This document shows positions 37,156 through 45,324 of a DNA stretch of 64,000 nt, piece after piece. The DNA comes from Candidatus Scalindua sp. SCAELEC01 (GTDB lineage: Bacteria > Planctomycetota > Brocadiia > Brocadiales > Scalinduaceae). The stretch's first letter is position 1. Every line of letters starts with the position of its first letter. The position numbers and the translations under genes are program-made. The stretch is from positions 62,001-126,000 of the forward strand of contig SHMT01000007.1 in assembly GCA_004282745.1 (NCBI GenBank), written 5' to 3'. The notes below the pieces were generated by a model. It had not been told where the DNA came from and made no database searches. It saw only the letters and a program-made list of their open reading frames with translations.

Positions 37156-38909
37156 GATATTCCGAAATAACCATTCGGTTTTGTGGAATAGCGGGTGACG
37201 GTGTCGTCTCATCAGGAAAGATTTTTGCTGGCGCCTGTGCCAAAATCGGATTACACGTAATGGTAAACGATATCTATAGCGCTGAGATCAGAGGCTTGGG
37301 CAAATCATCATCAACAATCAGATTTTCAACATCAAAACTGAATAGTATGGGTGACGGTATAGATCTGCTTGTTGGTATGGCCGCAAAAGAATCGATTGTT
37401 GATCTACATGATATTAAGCAGGAGGGTAGTGTGATGTATGATACCAGCACCCCCGGCAGCGTAGTGGAAGAAGATAGTCTTGTTGCTCACATCACTCCGG
37501 AGATCCATGGCTACGGGATACCCATAAAACAACTTGCCAATGAGGCATCCGGTACCAATCAAGGAAAAAACCTCGTTGCAATCGGAGCCATATGCTACTT
37601 TTATTCTCTACCGCCCGACATGTTTATCGAGCAAATAAAGGCAATATTTGCCCGTAAAGGGGAACGAATCGTAGAGACTAATATTACGGCCTTCCGTTTA
37701 GGTTATGACTATTTCAAGGAGCACTATCCCTTAAACAACCAGTTTGAGATCAGTAAAGGGTTAAAACCTAAGACATTGATCAGCGGAAATGAAGCTATTG
37801 CTCAAGGCGCTATCGATTGTGGTTTAAAATTTTTTGCCGGATATCCCATTACGCCTGCAACAAAAATTATGGAAATAGCAGCGAAAGAGTTACCGAAATT
37901 GGAGGGCTGGACGCTGCAGATGGAAGATGAAATTGCAGCGATAAGTGCCGTATTAGGAGCCTGGTTTGCGGGAAAACGTGCAATGACAGCCACCGCAGGA
38001 CCTGGTCTCTCCCTGATGAGCGAAATGATTAATATGTCAGTAATGGCGGAAATCCCCGCAATCATTGTAAATGTTCAACGCGGTGGACCATCAACAGGTC
38101 TTCCCACAAAAGTAGAACAGGGTGATCTCAATATTGCGCTTTATGGCGGCTCAGGAGATTCACCCAGGGTGGTAATGGCACCTTGTGATTCGGAAGAGTG
38201 TTACAACGGTATTCAACTGGCCTTTGACATTGCAGAAAAATACCAGACACCTGTTATCTTCCTCAGCGATCTGTTCCTCGGACAACGTATAGAAACGGTT
38301 GCAATTGAACCAAATATCGACAGAGAGAGATGTACACGAAAGAGACCGACTCCTGAGCAATTGAAAAATTACTTACGCTATCAAATTACTGACGATGGTG
38401 TTTCACCCCTGATTGTTCCCGGAGAATCAGGGGCAATATACTCAATTACTGGCCTGGAACATTCTGTTACCGGTAATCCCAACTACGAGTCCGACGTACA
38501 TAGTATGATGACGGCCAAACGGTTTCGCAAATTCGAATCCATGGTGGCAGACCTTCCCCAAGCAGATATCATTGGAGACGAAAAGGCCGTTATTGGATTG
38601 GCTGGTTGGGGTTCTACGATCGGTTCAATCCTGGAAGGAATGGAAATCGCCAGGAAACGTGGTGTTACCTCAAAATTGATCAAATCAATTATGATTCATC
38701 CGCAGCGAGAAGATCTGTTTCAAGAATTTTTTGCTTCATGTAAAAAGATTATCGTACCTGAAATGAATTACCAGGGGCAATATGCCGATCTCTTAAAATC
38801 ACGCTACGGTATTAGGCCAATAGAGGTTCATATACCTTCGGTCAATCCCGTAAGCCCTTTGAAAATTGCTCAAAAGATTATGGAGGCCAATGATGAGCTT
38901 TCTCAGTAA
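37152..38909 (+). CDS. 2-oxoacid:ferredoxin oxidoreductase, fused gamma-alpha subunit (second set)
   Basis: About 585 residues from the ATG at 37152, which overlaps the preceding TGA (ATGA) and has GGTGG upstream; a GTG at 37143 is also possible. The gamma domain IRFCGIAGDGVVSSGKIFAG and the alpha domain SGNEAIAQGAIDCGLKFFAGYPITPAT are well conserved, as is MEDEIAAISAVLGAWFAGKRA. Compared with the first set it is much more like 2-oxoglutarate:ferredoxin oxidoreductase KorA. It forms an operon with the two flavoproteins before it and the beta subunit after it. Confidence 0.9.
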   Translation: MRYSEITIRFCGIAGDGVVSSGKIFAGACAKIGLHVMVNDIYSAEIRGLGKSSSTIRFSTSKLNSMGDGIDLLVGMAAKESIVDLHDIKQEGSVMYDTSTPGSVVEEDSLVAHITPEIHGYGIPIKQLANEASGTNQGKNLVAIGAICYFYSLPPDMFIEQIKAIFARKGERIVETNITAFRLGYDYFKEHYPLNNQFEISKGLKPKTLISGNEAIAQGAIDCGLKFFAGYPITPATKIMEIAAKELPKLEGWTLQMEDEIAAISAVLGAWFAGKRAMTATAGPGLSLMSEMINMSVMAEIPAIIVNVQRGGPSTGLPTKVEQGDLNIALYGGSGDSPRVVMAPCDSEECYNGIQLAFDIAEKYQTPVIFLSDLFLGQRIETVAIEPNIDRERCTRKRPTPEQLKNYLRYQITDDGVSPLIVPGESGAIYSITGLEHSVTGNPNYESDVHSMMTAKRFRKFESMVADLPQADIIGDEKAVIGLAGWGSTIGSILEGMEIARKRGVTSKLIKSIMIHPQREDLFQEFFASCKKIIVPEMNYQGQYADLLKSRYGIRPIEVHIPSVNPVSPLKIAQKIMEANDELSQ

Positions 38910-39747
38910 AAGGTCTGTTCTTGAAGGTTTAAATAGCGCCAAGGCATCAAAAACAAAAGAGTGGAGAGATAATCTACCCACCTGGTGTCCAGGATGTGGC
39001 CACTTTACCGGACTACATGGATTATACGAAGCGGTAGAAAAACTCAAAATACCCCAGAAAGACTTTGTCGTAGTCTCAGGCATTGGCTGTTCTGGGAGGT
39101 TTCCCTTTTTCATCAAGGGATTTGGTCTGCATGGATTGCACGGCAGGGCCCTCCCATTAGCTACTGGCATTAAGATCGCCAATCCTGCATTAACGGTTGT
39201 CGTGGTAGGTGGTGATGGTGACGGGGTCGGAATCGGAGGAGGTCATTTTCCCCATGCGGCAAGAAACAACTTTAATCTTACCTATATTCTTTTGGATAAT
39301 AGTATCTACGGTTTAACCAAGGGACAAATCTCCCCTACCTCACCAATGGGTATGAAAAGCGGCACATCCCCTTATGGGAATATTGCACGACCAATTAATC
39401 CTACTACGCTTGCCTTAGCGTATGAGGCCACATTTGTTGCACGTGTCTTTTCCCGTGAAAGGGATATGGTGTCTGATATTATTACCAAGGCCATCCAACA
39501 TAACGGGTTCTCCTTTATCCACGTCCTATCTCCCTGTGTGGTATTTAATAAACTTATTACGTATAACAGTTGGCATGAAGTGGTAGCCGATCTTCCCGCG
39601 GACCATGATACTCAAAACCGTTCAAAAGCGATGGGATTAGCCGCAAGTATTGATCCCATTTACCTGGGCATTTTTCACCAGGAAAATACCCCCTCCTTCG
39701 ATGACCTATCGCAGCAGATCAAGAAGGGACTTATTACACCAGCTTAG
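38893..39747 (+). CDS. 2-oxoacid:ferredoxin oxidoreductase, beta subunit (second set)
   Basis: About 284 residues from the ATG at 38893, 6 nt after GGAGG. Starts at 38866 or 38890 are possible but fit the ribosome site less well. WCPGCGHFTGL, SGIGCSGRFPFF and GLHGLHGRALPLATG are present, and the TPP motif GDGDGVGIGGGHFPHAARNN runs to DNSIYGLTKGQ. The stop lies in the first bases of a repeat related to the AGGGCCCAGG family (39747-39770). Confidence 0.9.
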   Translation: MSFLSKRSVLEGLNSAKASKTKEWRDNLPTWCPGCGHFTGLHGLYEAVEKLKIPQKDFVVVSGIGCSGRFPFFIKGFGLHGLHGRALPLATGIKIANPALTVVVVGGDGDGVGIGGGHFPHAARNNFNLTYILLDNSIYGLTKGQISPTSPMGMKSGTSPYGNIARPINPTTLALAYEATFVARVFSRERDMVSDIITKAIQHNGFSFIHVLSPCVVFNKLITYNSWHEVVADLPADHDTQNRSKAMGLAASIDPIYLGIFHQENTPSFDDLSQQIKKGLITPA

Positions 39748-39771
39748 AGCCCAAGAAATAATACTTGAACC

Positions 39772-39937
39772 CATTAGCGTCCGGGTAGGTTTTTGCGTGC
39801 GTAACTTATTACCCCAAAGCAGTCATTCCCGCATGTTTTTAGCGGGAATCTAGGGTGAAACGAGCCCCTGGATACCCGATAGAGGCGTTCGGGTATGACA
39901 AAAGCCGACTACGCAAAAACCTACCCGGACGCTAATG
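39772..39937. repeat. 166-bp element with 27-bp perfect inverted ends
   Basis: Left arm 39772-39798 (CATTAGCGTCCGGGTAGG...) and right arm 39911-39937 are exact inverted copies over 27 bases. Between them lies a GTCATTCCCGC...GCGGGAATC hairpin and a GATACCCGATAG...CGGGTATGAC segment, so smaller palindromes are nested inside. No open frame fills it. Confidence 0.8.
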
Positions 39938-40018
39938 AAAAAAATACAACGCAACGCGGCTTTATCAGTCGTTGAGTAAGAAGATTACCAATCAGGGTAT
40001 TATATAAAATGAGATTTG

Positions 40019-40074
40019 AACAATAACAGATGAAGGCGTATATCGTATAATGCTCCCCTTCATCTGTTATTGTT
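40019..40074 (-). terminator. Perfect 17-bp stem hairpin downstream of the desulforedoxin-like gene
   Basis: AACAATAACAGATGAAG (40019-40035) pairs exactly with 40058-40074 across a 22-nt loop. It lies 27 bp past the stop of the minus-strand mini-gene. A T-rich tail is weak on both strands, so termination is probable but not certain. Confidence 0.5.
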
Positions 40075-40100
40075 TGATTTTGAACAAAATGAAGTCTAAC

Positions 40101-40220
40101 CTAGGCCTGCAGAGTCATTGGCTGCCCACAGCACTCTAAAGTCCCCGCTCCCCCCTCTTTTACCTCAACAACTGAACCACATATTTCGCACTCGTATGTT
40201 TCACCACTTTCTGTTGGCAT
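40101..40220 (-). CDS. Desulforedoxin-like mini-protein (39 residues)
   Basis: A 39-residue open frame with an excellent ribosome site (AAGGAG, 8 nt before the ATG at 40220). The product contains [16 protein letters not shown] and then LECCGQPM. CxxC followed by an adjacent Cys pair is the Fe(S-Cys)4 ligand set of desulforedoxin and of the N-terminal domain of desulfoferrodoxin. It binds one iron and would act as a small electron carrier or as a relic of a superoxide reductase. No superoxide reductase catalytic domain follows. It is divergent from the dehydrogenase gene and stands alone. Confidence 0.85.
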   Translation of the reverse strand: MPTESGETYECEICGSVVEVKEGGAGTLECCGQPMTLQA

Positions 40221-40472
40221 TGATATTTCTCCTTTCTATTTACCGTTATCAGTGTAGGGAGTTCGAAAAAACTTTCCCGAACCCTCGTAATAAAAACACG
40301 TAACCTCTTTGATTTGTTCCTCATAAAATCCTGTTTTATTTTATCCACTTATGCGGAAAGCGCAAGAAAAAGTTCGGCCACTATAAAATTTGGTAAATAA
40401 TGTTTATAGAATTCTAACACCTTAGAAAAATATTTAACTTTCTGGATCTATCCGCTCCAGAACAGACTACCT

Positions 40473-40600
40473 AGTGTTTGGATCAAAACAACCCATCTAC
40501 GGCGTTGCTGTAACAATTCCGTAATCCTCAAGTACATTGACACGTTCCGGTTACGGAATTATTGCGCGCCTTGTACCTGGGAGGTTTTGGTCCAAACACA
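40473..40600 (-). repeat. Palindromic dispersed repeat (AGTGTT-ended), copy 3
   Basis: Starts AGTGTTTGGATCAAAACAAC and ends TTTTGGTCCAAACAC, with a core of CCTCAAGTACATTGACACG and its partner. Same orientation as copy 2 and opposite to copy 1. It lies between the mini-gene and the dehydrogenase gene. Confidence 0.75.
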
Positions 40601-40777
40601 GGGTGTCCGTTCAACCACTACTCATAAACGTAATTGTATGATAAGCCTATTTGATAGAATAGATTATGGTCAAATATTAAATACCTATTGCGTTGGTACA
40701 GTGATTGCGACATTATCAAACAGAGGTAAAGATAAATAACGTTGGTAGAGGTTGTTTCTTCTGGAGGTGTAAATGGG

Positions 40778-41842
40778 ATGAACATTGCCGTGATCGGTGC
40801 TTCCGGATCTATTGGGAGTGAGTTAGCCCGCCGAATAATTGCTACTCGTCTGTTGGAACATAATGAGCGGTTGCAGTTGGTTGGGAGGGAAGGTGGCCCT
40901 AGCTCTCATATATTATATGGGCTCTCTACTGATCTTATGGATGCATACGATGAGATTTGCCCGACGGTTGAGGTCATACTCGATCCAAAAGATATTTCAG
41001 CAGATCTCATCATTATGGCTGCCGGTACAACTGCACCGAGCACCCACTCGTCACCGAATCCCACCAGAGATAGTCTAGCCAAGAAAAATATTCCAATTTT
41101 CGAATACTATGCGTCTGTCCTCTCCCGGCATGGGCATGGCAACGAAATTGTGATTTGTGTTTCTAATCCGAACGAGCTGAATGTGGAGATTTTTGCAAGG
41201 CATCTCGACCGTAAACGGGTAATTGGTATGGGCGCTTATCTGGATTCCCTGCGATTCAGAAAGGAGATTGCGCAAGATCTCTGTTTGCATCGACAGAAGA
41301 TACATGGTTTCATGGTCGGAGAACATGGTAGCAATATGGTACCCCTCTGGAGTAATGTTCATGTTTATGGTTTTAAAAAAGACGCCTTAAAAATGGCAAT
41401 CGATAAAATACGTAAGGGTTACGCTACGGTTAACTTTCCGGAAGATATTGCAAGAGCAAGAGACCCCATTAATACATTAATTCAAGAGGGTAACGTCCGC
41501 CGCGCATACGACCTGGCAAATCAATATCCTCCAGATCTAAGGACGGTGTTGAAACCGGATATCACACACTTTAGCGGTTCTAAAACAGTAACGGGAACGG
41601 TAAATGCAACCCTTGAGTTGGTGAATACTATCACCATGGGCCACGATACCTTCATTTCGGGGCAGATCAAATTGGAAGGAGAGTTTTATGGGATCTATGG
41701 AACGATTGGCGTTCCCTTTCTGATAGGCAATTGTGGAGTAGAAAAAGTACTAGAAATTCCTCTGGAAAGAGAAGAAAAGCAACTGCTGATCAAAAATGCA
41801 AAAAATATTAATCAGAAAATCTGTCAGTGGTTAGCCACTTAG
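40778..41842 (+). CDS. Malate/lactate dehydrogenase family protein
   Basis: About 354 residues from the ATG at 40778, which has GGAGG 10 nt upstream; a TTG at 40742 is less likely. NAD-binding IGASGSIGSELARRI at the start, substrate loop ISNPNELN-like CVSNPNELNVEI, and the active-site HGSNMVPLWSNV with its catalytic His. A segment of about 50 residues near 220-275 (RARDPINTLIQEGNVRRAYD) is longer than in typical 310-330-residue enzymes. It most likely interconverts malate and oxaloacetate, which would fit the nearby 2-oxoacid oxidoreductases. The stop codon TAG lies at the first bases of a repeat. Confidence 0.85.
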   Translation: MNIAVIGASGSIGSELARRIIATRLLEHNERLQLVGREGGPSSHILYGLSTDLMDAYDEICPTVEVILDPKDISADLIIMAAGTTAPSTHSSPNPTRDSLAKKNIPIFEYYASVLSRHGHGNEIVICVSNPNELNVEIFARHLDRKRVIGMGAYLDSLRFRKEIAQDLCLHRQKIHGFMVGEHGSNMVPLWSNVHVYGFKKDALKMAIDKIRKGYATVNFPEDIARARDPINTLIQEGNVRRAYDLANQYPPDLRTVLKPDITHFSGSKTVTGTVNATLELVNTITMGHDTFISGQIKLEGEFYGIYGTIGVPFLIGNCGVEKVLEIPLEREEKQLLIKNAKNINQKICQWLAT

Positions 41843-41885
41843 GGTGCAGGAAAGAATGACTTGTTGTTTTATAAGTTGTTAAATA
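41841..41885 (+). repeat. Solo end of the AGGGCCCAGGAAAGAAT repeat family
   Basis: AGGGTGCAGGAAAGAATGAC and TTGTTGTTTTATAAG match the left end of the complete element at 50721-50933 for more than 30 bases. It begins at the dehydrogenase stop codon. Confidence 0.6.
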
Positions 41886-41926
41886 CCTTATGTCTAAACT
41901 GATAATTTCAGATTAAATTACTAATA

Positions 41927-42010
41927 CTCACGCAAAGCCGCAAAGTTCGCTAAGAAAAAACATAGTCCAAAAGCTACATCCCCTTTGCGCTCTTTGCGCC
42001 TTAGCGTGAG
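41927..42010. repeat. Inverted GCAAAG-type repeats without a gene inside
   Basis: CTCACGCAAAGCCGCAAAG (41927 on) pairs with CTTTGCGCCTTAGCGTGAG (to 42010) around a 29-nt loop. It resembles the ends of the GxxExxY cassette and may also act as a transcription terminator for the dehydrogenase gene. Confidence 0.6.
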
Positions 42011-42160
42011 GAAAAAATAAGTTCTCCTTCTATGAATTGTATTATTCCATAACAACGGTAAAAAACTACTTTGTGTTACCAATCTTATTTTTCACCGTTA
42101 TCCTTTGTGTCTTTGTACGTTAAATTTAAAATTAGGACAATTAATGAAAGAGAGGTTAAA

Positions 42161-42922
42161 ATGTTTCACTATTACTTTAAAAGGGCAGTTACCGGGGCAG
42201 CAGCAACAATTGGGTACATTGGTTTGTTTCTCAGTTTGATAATCACAATCCAAGCAGCTACCGCTTCAGAAAAGGAGGATTGTGGTGTTGACAGCGTCAG
42301 CAAATTGAAATATGCAGATCCCGTCAAGGACATACACCTATACCTCAACGCCTTTCACACGGCAAAGGAGAATCCAAAATTTGAGATAGAGGCCCACCAC
42401 TACTGTTCGATGCGGAATCTTGATGTCCAGGGAGAAACCCTTCACCAATGCGCAGTCTATGACTCCAAGGAAGCGCCTGCCAAACTGATCGGTATAGAGT
42501 ATATCGTCAGTAATGAGATCTATCAGAAGCTCCCGTCCGAGGAGAAGAGATATTGGCATCCTCATGCGTATGAGGTAATATCCGGCCAACTCATTGTTCC
42601 CGATCTACCCGATATGGGTAACGAGGCGCTTGAAGGATATATTACAAGCTGGGGGAAGACATTTCACACCTGGCCGGACCCTAAAACCAGTATACCAATG
42701 GGAGAACCTATCCTGATGTGGTCTGCCGGTGCGGATGGACAGATCAGCAGGGGGATGATTGATAAACGCGATAAGAATTTCGGTATCTCATCGGACGAAC
42801 TCAGGAAACAGAGAGAGAAATACGGTTATCAGGTCCCAACTGTTGAAGTACCCCGCTCGGTTGATGAAATTGGCCGACTGTGGACAAGTGAGGGACCAGA
42901 CAAGCCTAAACGGTTAAAATAA
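42161..42922 (+). CDS. Exported DUF1264 family protein
   Basis: About 253 residues from the ATG at 42161 (AGAGG upstream). Residues 1-37 form a signal peptide ending AATAS. The mature part has the DUF1264 pattern: HYCSMRNLDVQGETLHQCAVYD, IGIEYIVSNEIYQKLP, YWHPHAYEVISGQL and TWGKTFHTW-like SWGKTFHTWPDP. The family is related to plant oil-body-associated proteins and has no established bacterial function. It is monocistronic with a terminator right after it. Confidence 0.85.
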   Translation: MFHYYFKRAVTGAAATIGYIGLFLSLIITIQAATASEKEDCGVDSVSKLKYADPVKDIHLYLNAFHTAKENPKFEIEAHHYCSMRNLDVQGETLHQCAVYDSKEAPAKLIGIEYIVSNEIYQKLPSEEKRYWHPHAYEVISGQLIVPDLPDMGNEALEGYITSWGKTFHTWPDPKTSIPMGEPILMWSAGADGQISRGMIDKRDKNFGISSDELRKQREKYGYQVPTVEVPRSVDEIGRLWTSEGPDKPKRLK

Positions 42923-42934
42923 AAGCTATCTTTT

Positions 42935-42991
42935 TCAGCGTTGTCTGTTGGATTATTGAAGAAAACCAACACGGCAACGCTGATATTTTTT
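42935..42991 (+). terminator. Rho-independent terminator after the DUF1264 gene
   Basis: TCAGCGTTGTCTGTTGG pairs with CCAACACGGCAACGCTGA, with one mismatch and a bulge and a loop of about 14 nt, followed by TATTTTTTG. Confidence 0.8.
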
Positions 42992-43105
42992 GTAAGTCAG
43001 GAGAAATTTTGTAACGAATATATCTTCAGACTTCCTGACCTCACGGATCATGATTTGTCCCTGATGATCAAGAACAAATTTCGAATATCGAACAAGGAAT
43101 AATGA

Positions 43106-43327
43106 ATGTCGAAGGACAAGGGATTATTTGATCTTGAGGAACGTTTCATAGATATTGCTGTCAGAATTATTCACACATTGGAATTGCAAATACTGCAAGG
43201 CAAAAGAAAACTTACCCTTTCACTATCTTTCGCCAAATATTTCAATAGTTTTTTATGGATGCATTTTTTAGCGTGTAGCAGCGCAACAATCTTAATTCGA
43301 TTTAGGAGTTCCATTTTAAGCCCTTAG
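43106..43327 (+). pseudogene. Fragment of a four-helix-bundle protein (23S rRNA intervening-sequence type)
   Basis: The ATG at 43106 opens MSKDKGLFDLEERFIDIAV, the typical start of four-helix-bundle (IVP family) proteins, whose normal length is about 115-125 residues. After VRIIHTLELQ the family pattern is lost and the frame ends after 73 codons. The upstream AATATCGAACAAGGAATAAT segment is the kind of leader often seen before such genes. It is a truncated, probably dead copy. Confidence 0.5.
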
Positions 43328-43335
43328 TATTTTTC

Positions 43336-43460
43336 TTAACGCAGAGGTCGCAGAGTAAAGATAGGGATTCCTATTTTGCCCGACCGACTCAGCCGTTCGG
43401 ACGGAAACTCCAGCAACAAAATTTTGTTTTTCTCTGCGATCTCTGCGCCTCTGCGTTAAG
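43336..43460. repeat. Empty GCAGAGG inverted-repeat pair
   Basis: CTTAACGCAGAGGTCGCAGAG (43336-43356) and the inverted end CGCCTCTGCGTTAAG (to 43460) match the ends of the GxxExxY cassette at 30904-31385, but only about 75 bp with no gene lies between them. Confidence 0.6.
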
Positions 43461-43554
43461 GTATCTTAGTCTAAAATTATCCGTTTAAGCACCATGAACA
43501 AAGCTACTTATAAAACGACGACAACATGTTAGTAACTTTGCCACTCTAAGCGCC

Positions 43555-43667
43555 TATACTAAAACCGATTTGGTTTTCGGTTTTACCGGAAACCAAATCT
43601 TGGTTGCAGTTATACTCGCTCAATTTTATCTCGGATTTTATCCGAAAACCATTGTAAGATGAGTATA
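43555..43667 (+). repeat. MITE-like element, TATACT-ended family, copy 2 (short)
   Basis: TATACTAAAACCGATTTGG to GATGAGTATA, 113 bp. It lacks the GC-rich centre of the two other copies but keeps both ends and the TTTATCTCGGATTTTATCC block. Confidence 0.75.
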
Positions 43668-43888
43668 TAATCTGTATTCATATAGTCGTCTCACTCATTA
43701 TGAGCAGGAATCCATGTCTTCTCTTCGTATTCCTGCCAGTGACATGTTTCAGGCAGACTTTTTTAATACGAGCATTAAGTTATTTTTCCCAGAACCCTAA
43801 TGATTAATCTACTAATGCCGCGCTCACCGGCAAATTAGGAGCGCAGCGAGTAAAATTTATCCGTGTGCAGCGTCTTGTTCGACTGCAC

Positions 43889-44257
43889 TTAGAACTCTGT
43901 GCAAATCTCGATGCTTTCACCAGTAGTACCATCAGCCATGTGGTGGAAAAGAGTGGCCTCAGATTTGGGGCCAGAACCCTTTGTCCACCACTCCAACTCG
44001 CCACCAACGTAACGCGAACCACTGCCAGAAACCGCGATTTTCATGTTGTAGTTACTACCCTTGTATTGGACCGTGGCCGAGTCGGTGGAGGGGTAGGTTG
44101 TAGCAATCATTTCGCCGCTCTCACATCGATAGTTATGCACGGAGGACGTAGACAGTGCCACCACATGCGTTTGGACGTCCACTTTATCCTGCAGGGAGCT
44201 TTCACAAGCAGAAACGAGCAGGATTGAAGCGAACGTCAAGGGAACAAGGATTTTCAT
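43889..44257 (-). CDS. MliC-like lysozyme-inhibitor lipoprotein
   Basis: About 122 residues from the ATG at 44257, with GGAGG upstream. A lipoprotein signal MKILVPLTFASILLVSAC puts the lipidated Cys at residue 19. The MliC domain follows: YRCESGEMIATTYPS, ATVQYKGSNYNMKIAVSGSG, YVGGELEWWTKG, and SEATLFHHM, with C-terminal Cys pairing to YRC. MliC proteins bind and inhibit C-type lysozyme in the periplasm. It is monocistronic and near several repeats. Confidence 0.88.
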   Translation of the reverse strand: MKILVPLTFASILLVSACESSLQDKVDVQTHVVALSTSSVHNYRCESGEMIATTYPSTDSATVQYKGSNYNMKIAVSGSGSRYVGGELEWWTKGSGPKSEATLFHHMADGTTGESIEICTEF

Positions 44258-44395
44258 ACGAGCCTCCGTTTTGTTGGTGTAGTGAAATTTCAAAGTTTTT
44301 AGAAACAACCTGACTTTCAACGGTTTTCCCCTAAGCAAAAAACAACAAGCCGTTGATCTAGTATGGATGATATAGAGGTGTATTATGGCATATTT

Positions 44396-45094
44396 TTATA
44401 CCCCGCCCTCATCATCGATTTCTCCTCCTCTCTCCATCTCTTCTCTTTCAATTTCGCGCAGCATCTCTTCTGTCGCCGAATCAATTTCTGTTTCAATCTC
44501 TCCAGGTGCGTCTCCTAACTTATTTCCCTCCTGAAACTCTTCTATCTGGGACCCACCGGAAGTTTCATTTTCATCATCAATCTGTCTCTCTCCTGCCATC
44601 TCTTCTCCTTCCATTTGACGAAGCATCTCTTCGTTCATGGGATCATTTTCCATTTCACTCCCTTCGAATTCCTGATCACCAGGAGAAGCGATATTGGTTC
44701 CCGCGTTTCCCCGATAGCTCTCCCCCTCTCTCGACAGAACGATGACCTTTCTAATCTCTTCCTCCCCCTCTCCAGTTTTCTCTGCTCCAAGAATAATAGA
44801 ATAGTTGTAGCCATGGAGTAACTGCTTCAACCCTTTTTCCAGAGGTAAGCGGGAAAAACTTGTCTGAAAAGGCTCCTCTAAGGATACGAGAAAAACAAAT
44901 TTTATCTCTGTCTGAGTAGCGATCTCTGTCAAAATGTTTTCAAGGGATATTTGACTCTCCTTTACCGTCAAGAGATTGTCCTCCCTTTCCAACTGGATAA
45001 CCGAAGAGACGTCAACGTCCTTATTTTTAGCAACAACAGTAAAAGTTTGAATAGAGAGGATGAAGATAATAAACAGCGGCCTCAATATATTCAT
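44396..45094 (-). CDS. Exported STN-domain protein with an acidic tail
   Basis: A 232-residue protein with a signal peptide (MNILRPLFIIFILSIQTFTVVA). Residues about 38-100 resemble an STN/secretin N0 domain (VKESQISLENILTEIATQTEIKF, LEKGLKQLLHGYNYSII). The rest is a Glu-rich, low-complexity tail in which a unit of the type EEMLRxxExEEMxxxxxIDDE occurs twice (residues about 153-178 and 209-230). The function is unknown. It is last in a minus-strand operon with a MacAB-like exporter, so it may be a periplasmic partner of it. Confidence 0.7.
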   Translation of the reverse strand: MNILRPLFIIFILSIQTFTVVAKNKDVDVSSVIQLEREDNLLTVKESQISLENILTEIATQTEIKFVFLVSLEEPFQTSFSRLPLEKGLKQLLHGYNYSIILGAEKTGEGEEEIRKVIVLSREGESYRGNAGTNIASPGDQEFEGSEMENDPMNEEMLRQMEGEEMAGERQIDDENETSGGSQIEEFQEGNKLGDAPGEIETEIDSATEEMLREIEREEMERGGEIDDEGGV

Positions 45095-45135
45095 AAAAAA
45101 TCTCCTTTTTCATTCATTTATTCATATCCAGTAGG

Positions 45136-45178
45136 GTCCGGTTAGAACAAAAGCCGTCCTCACAAAATCTAACCGGAC
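45136..45178. other. Hairpin between the exporter and STN genes
   Basis: GTCCGGTTAGA (45136-45146) pairs exactly with TCTAACCGGAC (45168-45178). There is no T-tract, so it may be a processing or attenuation structure rather than a terminator. Confidence 0.45.
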
Positions 45179-45324
45179 AATGATGATTAATATCGATAAA
45201 AAGCCTTACTGCAAAAGATTTTCAATGATCATATCTTCTCCGGTAAAGCCATCTTTTTCACTCACAAATATTTTACAATACCAATTGCAAAACAAGTTAG
45301 CAATGGGTATTGTAAAATGTTTTT

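Larger units (their letters stand above)
39748..40100. other. Repeat-rich intergenic region after the second oxidoreductase operon
   Basis: Holds an AGAGCCCAAGAAATAAT solo repeat at the stop codon, a 166-bp inverted-repeat element (39772-39937) and a strong hairpin (40019-40074). No gene is seen. Confidence 0.5.
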
